Below, piece after piece: positions 52,954-63,532 of a stretch of DNA of 64,000 nucleotides. Origin of the DNA: Akkermansiaceae bacterium (lineage in GTDB: Bacteria; Verrucomicrobiota; Verrucomicrobiia; Verrucomicrobiales; Akkermansiaceae). Where the stretch lies: contig JAPKDJ010000002.1 of NCBI GenBank assembly GCA_026421245.1, positions 1-64,000 of the forward strand, read 5' to 3'. The notes below the pieces were generated by a model that saw only the letters and a program-made list of their open reading frames with translations, was not told where the DNA came from and ran no database searches. Position 1 is the stretch's first letter; each line of letters begins with the position of its first letter. Made by a program: the position numbers and the translations under genes.

Positions 52954-53850
52954 ATGTCCATCCCTCGCCTTGAAGAAATCATTTCTCGCTCGCTCAGTAA
53001 ACGGAAGGCTTTCCAAACACATGAAACCAACCTCATCCGCCTGATCGATGGCGCCGGCGACGATCTGCAAGGGCATATTCTCGAAAGCTACGGCAACGGT
53101 TGGATGATCTCCACCTCGGGCCCGGGGCTGAATCCGGAAATTCGAGATCAACTCAGCAGCCACGGAAATCCTCTCTACTGGAAGCGTCTTGACCAGCACC
53201 AGAAAGCGTCACCCGTTCATGTGAGTGGATCTGAAATGCCGGAGGTTTTCACCGGACAGGAAAACGGCCTGACCTGCCGTCTCTCGTTTCAATCAGGATA
53301 CTCTCAGGGCGTCTTCATCGACCAACGGGAGAATCGGGCGACGCTTCGATCCATGGTGAAACCCGGCCAAACCGTCCTGAACACTTTCGCCTATACCGGA
53401 TTTTTCTCCATCGCAGCCGCGGCGGCAGGTGCCGTCACTTCGACACTCGACCTCTCCCAAGTCTATCTGGACTGGGCCCGCGAAAACTTCCGATTGAATC
53501 ACATGTCGCCCGATGATCACCACTTCTGTAAAGGCGATACCTTTCACTGGCTTCGTCGCTTCGCCAAGCAAGGGAGGACGTTCGACTACATCATTTTAGA
53601 CCCTCCTACTTTCTCTCGGGACGACAAAGGCAAGGTCTTCAGAGTTGAGAAAGACTATAGCAGGCTTTTTGAGTTAGCTGCTACTTGCATCGCCCCTGGA
53701 GGAACAATCCTTGCCTGCACCAACTATCGAGGCATGAGCACGGCGGACTTTATGACCCAGCTCAATGGGGCAAAACTCAAATCAGCTAACATGCCTAACG
53801 ATTTCACGGACAGGCCATACTTGAAATCTGTCTGGGCAACTTTCGCCTAG
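52954..53850 (+). CDS. RlmI-like class I SAM-dependent methyltransferase
   Basis: A 298-residue methyltransferase with the fold of the RlmI/RlmL family of rRNA m5C/m2G methyltransferases. The SAM motif is VLNTFAYTGFFSIAAAAAGA, preceded by GVFIDQRENR. The catalytic motif is FDYIILDPPTFSR, with acceptor-pocket DPP. It lacks the N-terminal PUA domain of E. coli RlmI. Specific target base unknown. The start is the ATG at 52954. It is divergent from the phosphoglucomutase gene. Confidence 0.78.
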   Translation: MSIPRLEEIISRSLSKRKAFQTHETNLIRLIDGAGDDLQGHILESYGNGWMISTSGPGLNPEIRDQLSSHGNPLYWKRLDQHQKASPVHVSGSEMPEVFTGQENGLTCRLSFQSGYSQGVFIDQRENRATLRSMVKPGQTVLNTFAYTGFFSIAAAAAGAVTSTLDLSQVYLDWARENFRLNHMSPDDHHFCKGDTFHWLRRFAKQGRTFDYIILDPPTFSRDDKGKVFRVEKDYSRLFELAATCIAPGGTILACTNYRGMSTADFMTQLNGAKLKSANMPNDFTDRPYLKSVWATFA

Positions 53851-53857
53851 GCAAAAT

Positions 53858-53883
53858 AATACCGCTTCATTCGAAGCGGTATT
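53858..53883. terminator. Bidirectional terminator between methyltransferase and bactofilin genes
   Basis: Stem ATACCGCTTC/GAAGCGGTAT with a 4-base loop (ATTC), flanked by A-rich sequence on the left and TTTAAAATATTT on the right. It serves the plus-strand gene ending at 53850 and the minus-strand gene ending at 53908. Confidence 0.75.
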
Positions 53884-53907
53884 TAAAATATTTAAGAGCA
53901 GCGGGGG

Positions 53908-54228
53908 TTAGCCTCCAATCTGGGTGCTACCCTGAAGTGTGGCCCCTTCCTCCATGCTGAGAGTCTTGGTCTTAATGTCACCCTTGAGGAAAGATTTCTC
54001 TTTCAGCTCACAACGATTGGAAACAATCGCGCCTTCGACTCTTCCATAGAGCTTCACTTCACCGGCCTTGACGTCGCCTTTGATATTGGCGTTCTCGGCA
54101 ATAGTCACCTTACCTTTTTCAGAAATGATCTCACCATCGACCTTTCCATCGATGATCATGTCGTTGGAAAACTTGATCGATCCGTTAATCTCGATTCCTT
54201 GGGTCAGGACGTTGGTTGCATTTGCCAT
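53908..54228 (-). CDS. Bactofilin
   Basis: Small polymer-forming cytoskeletal protein of 106 residues. The central region is a repeating beta-helix pattern (hydrophobic at every second position, short Gly turns): NGSIKFSNDMIIDGKVDGEI, then GKVTIAENANIKGDVKAGEV, then KLYGRVEGAIV, with a Gly-rich end (GSTQIGG). Bactofilins form filaments at the membrane and take part in shape or stalk formation. The gene stands alone between two terminators or promoters. Confidence 0.88.
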   Translation of the reverse strand: MANATNVLTQGIEINGSIKFSNDMIIDGKVDGEIISEKGKVTIAENANIKGDVKAGEVKLYGRVEGAIVSNRCELKEKSFLKGDIKTKTLSMEEGATLQGSTQIGG

Positions 54229-54326
54229 AATCTCGCATTCACTTCACCAGCTTTCCTCGACCGTGGCAATGCCATTTTTGGGAAAGCTTTTGACAAATAG
54301 GCCTTCACAGTGGACCTCTCTCCTCA

Positions 54327-55463
54327 ATGAGTTTTGCCAGCCAGTTCGAAACCCTCGTGAAGGAGCCTTCTCCTCTCATGCGTCGTTTCCAAAAACTGCT
54401 CGATCCATGCTCGGACGGGCAACTGGAGTCGAGAGCCCGTCAAAGCCAAGCCCTCACCCGCCGTCACTTTGGAAAAACGATGCGGCTCTTTGCTCCACTC
54501 TATCTCTCAAACGAATGTGTCAACAACTGCCAATACTGCGGTTTTTCGAGAGATAACCCAATTCTTCGCACGACCTTGACCGTCCCACAGGTGGTCGCAG
54601 AAGCGAAACATCTCTACGATCGGGGCTTTCGAAACATCCTCCTCGTTGCCGGCGAGCATCCCAAGTTTGTGTCCGGGGGCTACCTTCAGGAATGCATTGA
54701 TGCCTTGAAGAGCCTTATTCCCACCCTTGGTATCGAAGTGGGCCCGATGGAAGACGATCAATATGGAGAACTCGTGGAACACGGCGCTGAAGGCCTTATT
54801 GTCTATCAGGAAACCTATCATCAGAAGACCTACGAAATTCTCCACACCGCCGGACCCAAAAAGAAATTTCACTGGCGCCTCGATTGCCCCGAACGGGCAT
54901 ACGCAGGCGGCTTTCGGCGTATCGGCATCGGAGCGCTCTTCGGCCTCGCAGGCTGGCGACATGAAGCCATTTCGCTAGCGACCCATCTCGACTACCTCAT
55001 GCGTCACTGTTGGAAAGCGAGCTTCACAATCGCCTTCCCCCGCATGCGTCCCCATGCTGGAAATTACCAGTACACTCCAGACCCCGCACTATCTCTCAAC
55101 GACCGAAATTTGGTGCATTTGATCACCGCGTTCCGAATGTGTTTCCCCCAGGTGGGCATCGTCTTATCGACAAGAGAACCAGCCGGTCTGCGCAACTCTC
55201 TATTCCCGTTGGGAATCACCCACATCTCAGCCGGTTCGCAGACGGATCCCGGAGGCTACACCGGAGCAGGCACCGAAGATCTCCACCTCACCGTGAAAGG
55301 GCGACGAGTCGAATTGGAGGAACAAGCTTCCTGCAATCGAGCCACCGGACAGTTTGAAATCGACGACAAGCGCCCCGTCGAAGAAATCGCCCAGCTCATG
55401 AAATCCCAAGGATTCGATCCAATCTGGAAAGACTGGGACCCAGCCATCCTCGCCACCACATGA
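54327..55463 (+). CDS. thiH: 2-iminoacetate synthase (radical SAM)
   Basis: Cleaves tyrosine to make dehydroglycine for the thiazole ring of thiamine. 378 residues: the radical SAM cluster motif CVNNCQYCGF (about residue 71), and the ThiH-type stretches VAGEHPKFVSGGYLQ and VGPMEDDQYGELVEHGAEGL. The C-terminus is typical (RPVEEIAQLMKSQGFDPIWKDWD). The stop overlaps the thiS start as ATGA. thiG and thiF, usually neighbours, are not seen here, and no TPP riboswitch is seen upstream. Confidence 0.92.
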   Translation: MSFASQFETLVKEPSPLMRRFQKLLDPCSDGQLESRARQSQALTRRHFGKTMRLFAPLYLSNECVNNCQYCGFSRDNPILRTTLTVPQVVAEAKHLYDRGFRNILLVAGEHPKFVSGGYLQECIDALKSLIPTLGIEVGPMEDDQYGELVEHGAEGLIVYQETYHQKTYEILHTAGPKKKFHWRLDCPERAYAGGFRRIGIGALFGLAGWRHEAISLATHLDYLMRHCWKASFTIAFPRMRPHAGNYQYTPDPALSLNDRNLVHLITAFRMCFPQVGIVLSTREPAGLRNSLFPLGITHISAGSQTDPGGYTGAGTEDLHLTVKGRRVELEEQASCNRATGQFEIDDKRPVEEIAQLMKSQGFDPIWKDWDPAILATT

Positions 55464-55660
55464 AACTGAAAATCAACGGAGAAGACCACCACTTTGAAAA
55501 ACGCCTAACTTTGAAAGCACTCCTCAGAGAGCTTGGGTTGGACGAAAAGCCCGTTGTTGTGGAACTCAACCGCGAAGCGCTGGCTCCATCGGAATTCGAA
55601 ACGCGGGAACTTTGCGATGGTGATCAGCTTGAAGTCATCACGATCGCTGCCGGAGGCTAA
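55460..55660 (+). CDS. thiS: Sulfur carrier protein ThiS
   Basis: Ubiquitin-like carrier that donates sulfur as a C-terminal thiocarboxylate in thiazole synthesis. 66 residues with the required terminal Gly-Gly (ITIAAGG), an inner VVVELN strand and the family opening MKLKINGEDH. It overlaps thiH by 4 bases and converges on the gene ending at 55657, sharing bases in the two stop codons. Confidence 0.92.
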   Translation: MKLKINGEDHHFEKRLTLKALLRELGLDEKPVVVELNREALAPSEFETRELCDGDQLEVITIAAGG

Positions 55661-57162
55661 TCCCGCTCGTTGGGTGATGGGTCGCTCCCACTCGCCGCCG
55701 CCGGCGTCTCAATAACAATTTCGCGAACGGGAGCGGGCACCTCTTTATCCGCTTTGCTGACCATTAACGTGAAAATCAACGCTCCGATCACGATCATCAA
55801 ACAGATCAGAAAGATAGACTGCATGATTCCCATGTTCCGCTGAAGACGAACCATGGTATCACTCACTTTCTCTTCAGTGTTTTGAACATTTTGAAAGAGA
55901 TTCTCCATTCTGATGTCCGAATCACGCATCCTTTCCTGAACACGATCAAACGTCTGTATGGTTGCCTTGCTGGTGTCATCCATCCCCTTGAGGGTGTCGT
56001 TAAACCCATTCATTGATTCAGCGAGCTTCTCATCCTTTGAGTTATACTGCTTAATTTGTCCGTGGATATCCCGCAAAGCTTCCCCGACGATGTGCTGGGA
56101 TTCACTAAAACTATCAAATCCCTTCATGGCTTCGGGGAGATGTGCCAATGAATCCCGGAGAATTATATTGTTTTCGTTCTGGGATTCCAATTGCCCTCGA
56201 ACAGCTCGGACCAAATCTACCATCTCCAAATAACCTTCCGAAATCCTCGTAAGCTGCCGATCCCTTTTGGAAGGCCGTCTCCAAAACGCCCACTTACTCA
56301 CTTCCTTTTCAGAGGCCCCAGGCTGAGACAGGGATGTGGCGTCTTTGTTTTCAAGGTTCATGACTTCCATTTCCTCTACCTTGGAACTCTTTAAAGCAGT
56401 AGTTTCCTTCTCAAGATCCTCCCGGGGAACAGGATCCTGATCGATTTGAGAAAAATTATCCTTAACCAGATCAGGCTTCGGCTTCTCTTCCTCTACAACA
56501 TAGATCTCTTCGCGCTTCAAAAGGACAGGACTCACCTTAGGGGCTCGAAAATCCACTTTTATGAGTTCTGGCTCTTCCGCTTTAATAACTTCCTTCTCGG
56601 GTTCACCTTCATTCTCGACGAACGAAGGCTCAGTCACCTCAGCAAAAGGAATCGCCTCTTCTTCAGCCTCGCCCATTTTCCCAATGGCCTCGTCACCAAC
56701 CTCCGATTCGCCATCAATTCCGTCAACCGGCACCCCAAGCTCATCCTCCGTCGACAAATAGATCTTACTTGGATCCAAGCGCACAACCTCAACTTTTGGG
56801 CGGGTGGACTCAAAGGCCACCACCGCTGGAGCGCCACCATAGACCTTGGCAAAATCAAGCTTCACCACATCCACTTTGGGGCGGGTGGGATTGAAGGCCT
56901 CCGGTTCCGAGACGTAACCAAAGTCGGATTCGTCAAAATCATCCAATCCGCCTAACGCTTCGGCTGGATCGTTCTCTTCTAACGGAGGAGATATTTCATG
57001 CGATTGGTAGGAATTTGACGAATCAAGCTCCCGAAGCCTTGACGACCTCTTCTTAAACTGCTCTTCCAGCGACAAGCCCTCCATTGTTAAAAAATCATTG
57101 TTTCCGATACCGGAGACACCTCCGGAATTCTCCTTCTTTAGATCATATTCTTGGTCACTCAT
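55657..57162 (-). CDS. Coiled-coil tail-anchored protein with short repeats
   Basis: A 501-residue protein without signal peptide. The first 300 residues are acidic and of low complexity. Within them lie three related segments: FNPTRPKVDVVKLDFAKVY (about 90-108), FESTRPKVEVVRLDPSKIY (about 117-135) and FRAPKVSPVLLKREEIY (about 205-221). Next is a basic Trp-containing stretch (SKWAFWRRPSKRDRQ), a long coiled coil (about 320-450) and one membrane helix (about 452-474) with a short tail. The design resembles a cytoplasmic tether with binding motifs. I know no family. Confidence 0.65.
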   Translation of the reverse strand: MSDQEYDLKKENSGGVSGIGNNDFLTMEGLSLEEQFKKRSSRLRELDSSNSYQSHEISPPLEENDPAEALGGLDDFDESDFGYVSEPEAFNPTRPKVDVVKLDFAKVYGGAPAVVAFESTRPKVEVVRLDPSKIYLSTEDELGVPVDGIDGESEVGDEAIGKMGEAEEEAIPFAEVTEPSFVENEGEPEKEVIKAEEPELIKVDFRAPKVSPVLLKREEIYVVEEEKPKPDLVKDNFSQIDQDPVPREDLEKETTALKSSKVEEMEVMNLENKDATSLSQPGASEKEVSKWAFWRRPSKRDRQLTRISEGYLEMVDLVRAVRGQLESQNENNIILRDSLAHLPEAMKGFDSFSESQHIVGEALRDIHGQIKQYNSKDEKLAESMNGFNDTLKGMDDTSKATIQTFDRVQERMRDSDIRMENLFQNVQNTEEKVSDTMVRLQRNMGIMQSIFLICLMIVIGALIFTLMVSKADKEVPAPVREIVIETPAAASGSDPSPNERD

Positions 57163-57432
57163 CGCAAATTACTCTCCCTTTCTTTGACTAAAGCGGAATC
57201 AAAAAAAAACTGCAATGAAACGTCTTAAAAAGTAGCAATAAAATGATTTCCCTTTGCTGATCAAAGTATTTAACGAAACTGTCACATTCGTGTTGATTTA
57301 AGTAGCGGCTCTCCCCCCCTCGTCTTCGCCCGTCCTTCAAACGGGCTCTCTAAGACCGTATTAATGACGTCATGGCTTCCAACACACGGACTTCCCCGGA
57401 CATCATCGACTTTGAAAAACTACCCCGACTAG
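57163..57432. other. Intergenic region upstream of the coiled-coil gene
   Basis: AT-rich 270 bases. It contains a small hairpin (GCCCGT/ACGGGC at 57328-57346) without a T-run and several A/T tracts near 57190-57300. The promoter of the minus-strand gene should lie at its left side. No gene or known element recognised. Confidence 0.4.
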
Positions 57433-57607
57433 ATTGAGCGCTACAACGCTGGAAATGATCTTGATCTGAAAATACCGAAGTCCCGGGATCTTCAAAACTG
57501 GACTTCCTCCGGTGCGCATCAGGGAAACGTCGCAAGAATTTGAAGGAAGTTTACTCAGGACCGAAGCCAAGGAATTCTATCGCCTCCTCGTCCACAAAAA
57601 GCCATAG
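57433..57607 (+). pseudogene. C-terminal remnant of a secreted protein, frameshifted
   Basis: One frame reads GNDLDLKIPKSRDLQNWTSS. After a shift near 57505 the next reads PPVRIRETSQEFEGSLLRTE then AKEFYRLLVHKKP to TAG at 57607. The pattern SxDLQNW...E/A-x-x-F-Y-R-L is the usual end of large secreted Verrucomicrobiota proteins. The rest of the gene is absent. Confidence 0.4.
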
Positions 57608-57618
57608 CTTCTTCCGCG

Positions 57619-59571
<1,953 letters not shown>

Positions 59572-59583
59572 AACAATCATCTC

Positions 59584-60603
59584 ATGAAAAAATTCCTCCT
59601 TCTCCTCTCCATTCTTCCCTCCTTCGGAGAAGAACCCGTCACCCGCCTCGCCTGCGGATCCTGCTACAAACCCGAGCGTGACAACGGCATCTTCAAAGTC
59701 ATTTCCGCAGACAAACCGCAAGCCTTCCTCTTCATGGGCGACAACATCTACGCCGACACCTCAGACCCAAAGGTCATGAAGGAGAAATACCGTCTTCTCA
59801 ACATTCAGCCTGATTACGCCGCCTTCTCCAAATCAGTCCTCATCCTCCCCATCTGGGATGATCACGACTACGGCCTCAATGATGCGGGGCGGGAATTCGA
59901 AATGAAGGAGACCTCGGCCAAACTTTTCTTTGAAGCCTTCAATTTCCCCGCCGAGCACGAAGTTCGCAAAACACCCGGCGTCTATCATTCCCGCATCATG
60001 GGCCCCGAAGGCAAGCGTCTTCAGATCATCATGCTCGATACCCGCTACTTCCGCAGCCCATTAGTCAAAGTGAAGGAAGGAAAACGAAAAGTCTACGTAC
60101 CCCAAACCGGTCCCGAAGCCACTATCCTTGGTGAGGTCCAATGGAAGTGGCTCACCTCCGAACTTAAGAAACCCGCCGAACTCAGGATCATCGTTAGCTC
60201 CATCCAAATTATAAATAACAAACACCGTTTCGAAAAATGGGCCAACATGCCCGACGAGCGAAAGAAATTTCTAGAACTCCTCCGCACCAGTAAATCCGGC
60301 CCTACCATCCTCCTCAGCGGGGACCGCCACCTCGGCGAAGTATGTCAGATCTCCCATCACTTCAGCCACCTCCCCTTCGAGCTTTATGAAATGACTACCA
60401 GCGGCATGACCCACGCTGGAGCCCCCGACGATCCATCCCTTCACAGGGTCCCTGGCACCTACACCCGAGCCATCAACTACGGTCTCATCGACATCGACTG
60501 GACCAACAAAAAGCCCAGCGCCACCCTCTCTGTCAAAAACCTCCAAGGTAAAGCTGAAAGCCTCACATTCGCCGACTTTAACCAGCAGCTCACCGTCAAA
60601 TGA
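59584..60603 (+). CDS. PhoD-like alkaline phosphatase
   Basis: A 339-residue exported metallophosphoesterase of the PhoD-like family. The leader is short (MKKFLLLLSILPSFGEE). Motifs include LACGSCYKPERDNGIF, metal-binding FLFMGDNIYADT (Asp) and LPIWDDHDYGLNDAG (Asp, His), and the late metal loop LLSGDRHLGEV. It probably releases phosphate from phosphodiesters outside the cytoplasm. It follows recQ by 12 bases, but there is no functional link that I can see. Confidence 0.85.
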   Translation: MKKFLLLLSILPSFGEEPVTRLACGSCYKPERDNGIFKVISADKPQAFLFMGDNIYADTSDPKVMKEKYRLLNIQPDYAAFSKSVLILPIWDDHDYGLNDAGREFEMKETSAKLFFEAFNFPAEHEVRKTPGVYHSRIMGPEGKRLQIIMLDTRYFRSPLVKVKEGKRKVYVPQTGPEATILGEVQWKWLTSELKKPAELRIIVSSIQIINNKHRFEKWANMPDERKKFLELLRTSKSGPTILLSGDRHLGEVCQISHHFSHLPFELYEMTTSGMTHAGAPDDPSLHRVPGTYTRAINYGLIDIDWTNKKPSATLSVKNLQGKAESLTFADFNQQLTVK

Positions 60604-60677
60604 CCAAGGAAAGACACTCTCCAGCGCGTCCAACCGACTAGGCATCTCTCAACCCAACAAGCTTCACGCCAATCCAA

Positions 60678-60733
60678 GTGGCGAGGGCGCCACCGTTCCT
60701 TTCCAAAACTCTGCGCCCGGAAGCACCGCTTCC
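60678..60733. repeat. Two adjacent GC-rich inverted repeats
   Basis: GTGGCG/CGCCAC (60678-60693, loop AGGG) and GGAAGC/GCTTCC (60719-60733, loop ACC). The second touches the dinB stop. Another IR with the same GTGGCG core is found at 63445. These may be short dispersed REP-like palindromes or simple terminators without T-runs. Confidence 0.45.
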
Positions 60734-61764
60734 TACAAGAGATCCATCTGGTCCTCATCCGTCGCGAATTTCACTCCAACCCCCAACAAGCGTACCGACT
60801 TTCCTTCCCCCCGACTCCACGCCAGCCGTAGTAGCTCTTCGTAGATCTCCTCGTCCATCGCACCTCCCGCCTTCTCCGCCGTCGTCTGCGTGAAATCCTC
60901 AAACTTCAGCTTCACCACGCGCGACTTGATCTCCTGTTCCGATTTTCTTTCCACAGCCTCAGCCACCTCTGCTCGTAACTTTCGTAGCACATTCAGCAAC
61001 CAATCCACGGCATCGATATTCTCCCGGAACGTCCGCTCTTTTGACAAAGATTTCCTCGTCCGAGCCACCGAAACCTCCCGGTCATCCCGCCCCCGACAAC
61101 GCTCGTAAAGCTCCAGCCCCCATCGTCCCAGTTGATCTGCGAGTTCAAACTTGGAAAACACTTGTAGATCCCCGCAGGTTTCGATTCCCATTTTCAAAAG
61201 CGTCTCCTGCCCCCGCTTCCCTACTCCCTGTAGCTTGGCGACCCGCAGCCCGCGCATGAAGCCATCGACCTCTTCAGACTTCACCTCCAACTGCCCATCC
61301 GGTTTGTTCCAGTCACTCGCCACCTTTGCAATCATCTTGTTGGGAGCAATCCCTGCCGAGGCCGTCAACCCGGTCTCTTGAAAGATGGCCTGACGAATCT
61401 CTTGAGCCAAAGCCGCTCCGGATTCAGCCCGATGACTCACATCGAGATAGGCCTCATCAAGGGACAAAGGCTGGATAAGATCCGCATAACGACCAAAAAT
61501 GGCACGGATCATTTGCGACGCTTCCCGGTAAACATCAAATCTCACCGGTGTCAGGATGATGTCTGGACAGAGTTGGCGTGCCATAAAAACTGGCATCGCC
61601 GAGCGGCAGCCGTACTTCCGCGCCTCATAGTTCGCCGTCGTCAATACCCCGCGTCCCGAACTCCCGCCCACCCCAACAGGCTTGCCCTTCAGAGACGGAT
61701 CATCGCGCACCTCAATGGCTGCATAAAAGCAGTCCATGTCGATGTGAATGATCTTGCGGGCCAT
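60733..61764 (-). CDS. dinB: DNA polymerase IV
   Basis: Y-family translesion polymerase of 343 residues. Catalytic acidic residues are in HIDMDCFYAAIEVRDDP and PLSLDEAYLDVS. The steric-gate and finger region includes GVLTTANYEARKYGCRSAMP. Helix-hairpin-helix motifs follow (LQGVGKRGQETLLKMGI). The C-terminus ends DQMDLL, a clamp-binding motif (QxxLL). No umuD or LexA box is seen nearby. Confidence 0.94.
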   Translation of the reverse strand: MARKIIHIDMDCFYAAIEVRDDPSLKGKPVGVGGSSGRGVLTTANYEARKYGCRSAMPVFMARQLCPDIILTPVRFDVYREASQMIRAIFGRYADLIQPLSLDEAYLDVSHRAESGAALAQEIRQAIFQETGLTASAGIAPNKMIAKVASDWNKPDGQLEVKSEEVDGFMRGLRVAKLQGVGKRGQETLLKMGIETCGDLQVFSKFELADQLGRWGLELYERCRGRDDREVSVARTRKSLSKERTFRENIDAVDWLLNVLRKLRAEVAEAVERKSEQEIKSRVVKLKFEDFTQTTAEKAGGAMDEEIYEELLRLAWSRGEGKSVRLLGVGVKFATDEDQMDLL

Positions 61765-61807
61765 GGCAGAACCTTAGCCGCCATTGTTCAAAAGAACAAA
61801 CCTCGAA

Positions 61808-63397
61808 TTAGACATCAAAGAAATCGTCGCCAAACGCTCCCGACTTCTGAAGGTAGTAGTCGTATCCCCCAGAGTACTTCTTCACCTCGCCATTGTCGAT
61901 GTGCCAGGTGTGCTCAGCTAGAGAGCGGATGAAGTGCACATCGTGCGAAATAAAGACCAAGGTTCCCTCATACTGCTTCAGTGCTGAAACCAGAGCCTCA
62001 ATCGAAGTCAAGTCGAGGTGGGTTGTCGGCTCATCCATCAAAAGTAAGTTCGGAGGATCGACCAAAAACTTCACCAGCGAGAGACGCGATTTCTCACCAC
62101 CCGAAAGAATCTTCACCCGCTTGGAAACGTCATCTTTCTTGAACAGGAAAGATCCCAAAATCGACCGCGCCTCATTTTCCCGCATCCCGCCACCCGCTTC
62201 CACAACCTCCTCGAGAACCGAATTATTCTCGTTGAGAGTGACCGCGCGGTGCTGGGAAAAGTAACCAATCTTCGTAGTGGTTCCGACGTTCCGTTTTCCA
62301 GTGTCTCCTTTTTCGATGCCCGCAAGCATTTTCATGAGAGTCGATTTACCAGCGCCGTTCGGACCCACCAGCACGATGCGATCTCCACGTTCAATATGAA
62401 CATCAAGGTTCTTGTAGAGAACGTTGTCGCCATAGGATTTGTCGACATTCTCAAGTGAAATGACCCGCTGGGTCGAGCGCGGCGGCTGGGGAAAATGGAA
62501 GTGGAAGAGCTTGCGCGGCTTGCGCGGCTTGGGAAGCTTGTCCATCTTCTCGATCATCTTAAGACGGCTCTGCACCTGCGAGGCCTTCGAACCAACCGAG
62601 CGGAACTTATCGATAAACTCTTGAATCCGGGCGATCTCCTTCTTCTGGTTTTGGAACCCCTTCATCTGCTGATCGTAGCGCTCGTCCTTCAGTTGGAGAA
62701 ACTTGGTGTAGTTCCCCTCGTATGCGATGAACTTTTGCTCATCGATCTCGTAAACTTTTTCGACAACCCCATCCATGAAGGAACGGTCGTGGGAAATGAT
62801 CAGGAGCGCGCCGGGATATTGATTGAGGTAGCGCTGGAACCACATCAGCGAGTTTAGATCGAGGTGGTTCGTCGGTTCATCGAGCATGAGGAGATCGGGC
62901 TCCTCCACCAAAAGACGAGCCAAATGGGCCCGCATGACCCAGCCACCGGAAAACACATTCGCAGGCCGTGCAAAGTCTTCCTGGGAGTAGCCGAGACCAG
63001 CGAGGATCTTCTTGGCCTTGGGTTCCAGTTGATAGCCGTTGAGTTCCTCGAAACGATCTTGGGCGACTCCAAATTCTTCCGCATCCTTGGCAGCGGTCCG
63101 CATCGTCTCCATCACCTTGATCAGCTCTTCGCTGATCCCCATTGAAATCTCGAGAATAGAAGCTTCTCCGGGGTTGCCCGCTTCTTGCGCGAGGTAGCCT
63201 ACGAGACCGTATTCTTCGCGATCCACTGTTCCTGCATCGGATTCCTCTTCGCCGAGGATGATCTTAAAGAGAGTCGATTTCCCAGCGCCATTGGGGCCGA
63301 CAAGGGCAACGCGTTCCCCCCAGTTGATCGTCAATGCGGCGTTTTCAAAGAGAACACGACCACCGAGGGCCTTGGTCATTTTTTTGATCGTCAACAT
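61808..63397 (-). CDS. ABC-F family ATPase
   Basis: A 529-residue protein with two ABC ATPase halves and no membrane segment, a family that acts on ribosomes. First half: Walker A GPNGAGKSTLFKII, signature VFSGGWVMRAHLA, Walker B LLMLDEPTNHLDL. The linker (about residues 235-290) is the charged ABC-F interdomain helix pair. Second half: Walker A GPNGAGKSTLMKML, signature ILSGGEKSRLSLV, Walker B LLLMDEPTTHLDL. It is near the YbiT/Uup branch by length and layout. It lies just downstream of rpsA, the two separated by a terminator. Confidence 0.88.
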   Translation of the reverse strand: MLTIKKMTKALGGRVLFENAALTINWGERVALVGPNGAGKSTLFKIILGEEESDAGTVDREEYGLVGYLAQEAGNPGEASILEISMGISEELIKVMETMRTAAKDAEEFGVAQDRFEELNGYQLEPKAKKILAGLGYSQEDFARPANVFSGGWVMRAHLARLLVEEPDLLMLDEPTNHLDLNSLMWFQRYLNQYPGALLIISHDRSFMDGVVEKVYEIDEQKFIAYEGNYTKFLQLKDERYDQQMKGFQNQKKEIARIQEFIDKFRSVGSKASQVQSRLKMIEKMDKLPKPRKPRKLFHFHFPQPPRSTQRVISLENVDKSYGDNVLYKNLDVHIERGDRIVLVGPNGAGKSTLMKMLAGIEKGDTGKRNVGTTTKIGYFSQHRAVTLNENNSVLEEVVEAGGGMRENEARSILGSFLFKKDDVSKRVKILSGGEKSRLSLVKFLVDPPNLLLMDEPTTHLDLTSIEALVSALKQYEGTLVFISHDVHFIRSLAEHTWHIDNGEVKKYSGGYDYYLQKSGAFGDDFFDV

Positions 63398-63444
63398 GGC
63401 GAGAGGGATGTCGGACGAGATCGCCTGAGAGTCAAGAAGTTTGC

Positions 63445-63474
63445 GGAGTGGCGGGGCTTGAATAGCGCCACTCC
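63445..63474. repeat. Inverted repeat upstream of the ABC-F gene
   Basis: GGAGTGGCG (63445-63453) and CGCCACTCC (63466-63474) form a 9-bp perfect stem with a 12-base loop. The core resembles the IR at 60678. It lies between the rpsA terminator and the ABC-F start. Confidence 0.5.
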
Positions 63475-63476
63475 CA

Positions 63477-63510
63477 CAAAAAAGCCGCCTCGGTTTCCCG
63501 AAGCGGCTTT
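63477..63510 (-). terminator. Intrinsic terminator of rpsA
   Basis: On the minus strand: AAAGCCGC, one bulge, TCGG-type stem (CCGA/TCGG) and a short loop, then GCGGCTTTTTT with six T. It lies about 20 bases after the rpsA stop at 63533. Confidence 0.82.
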
Positions 63511-63532
63511 GAAGGTTTTTATCCGGTGAGAA

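Noticed and set aside
54229-54326. TPP riboswitch upstream of thiH
   Set aside because: I looked for the CUGAGA and ACCUGA conserved segments and did not find them in the 98-base gap.
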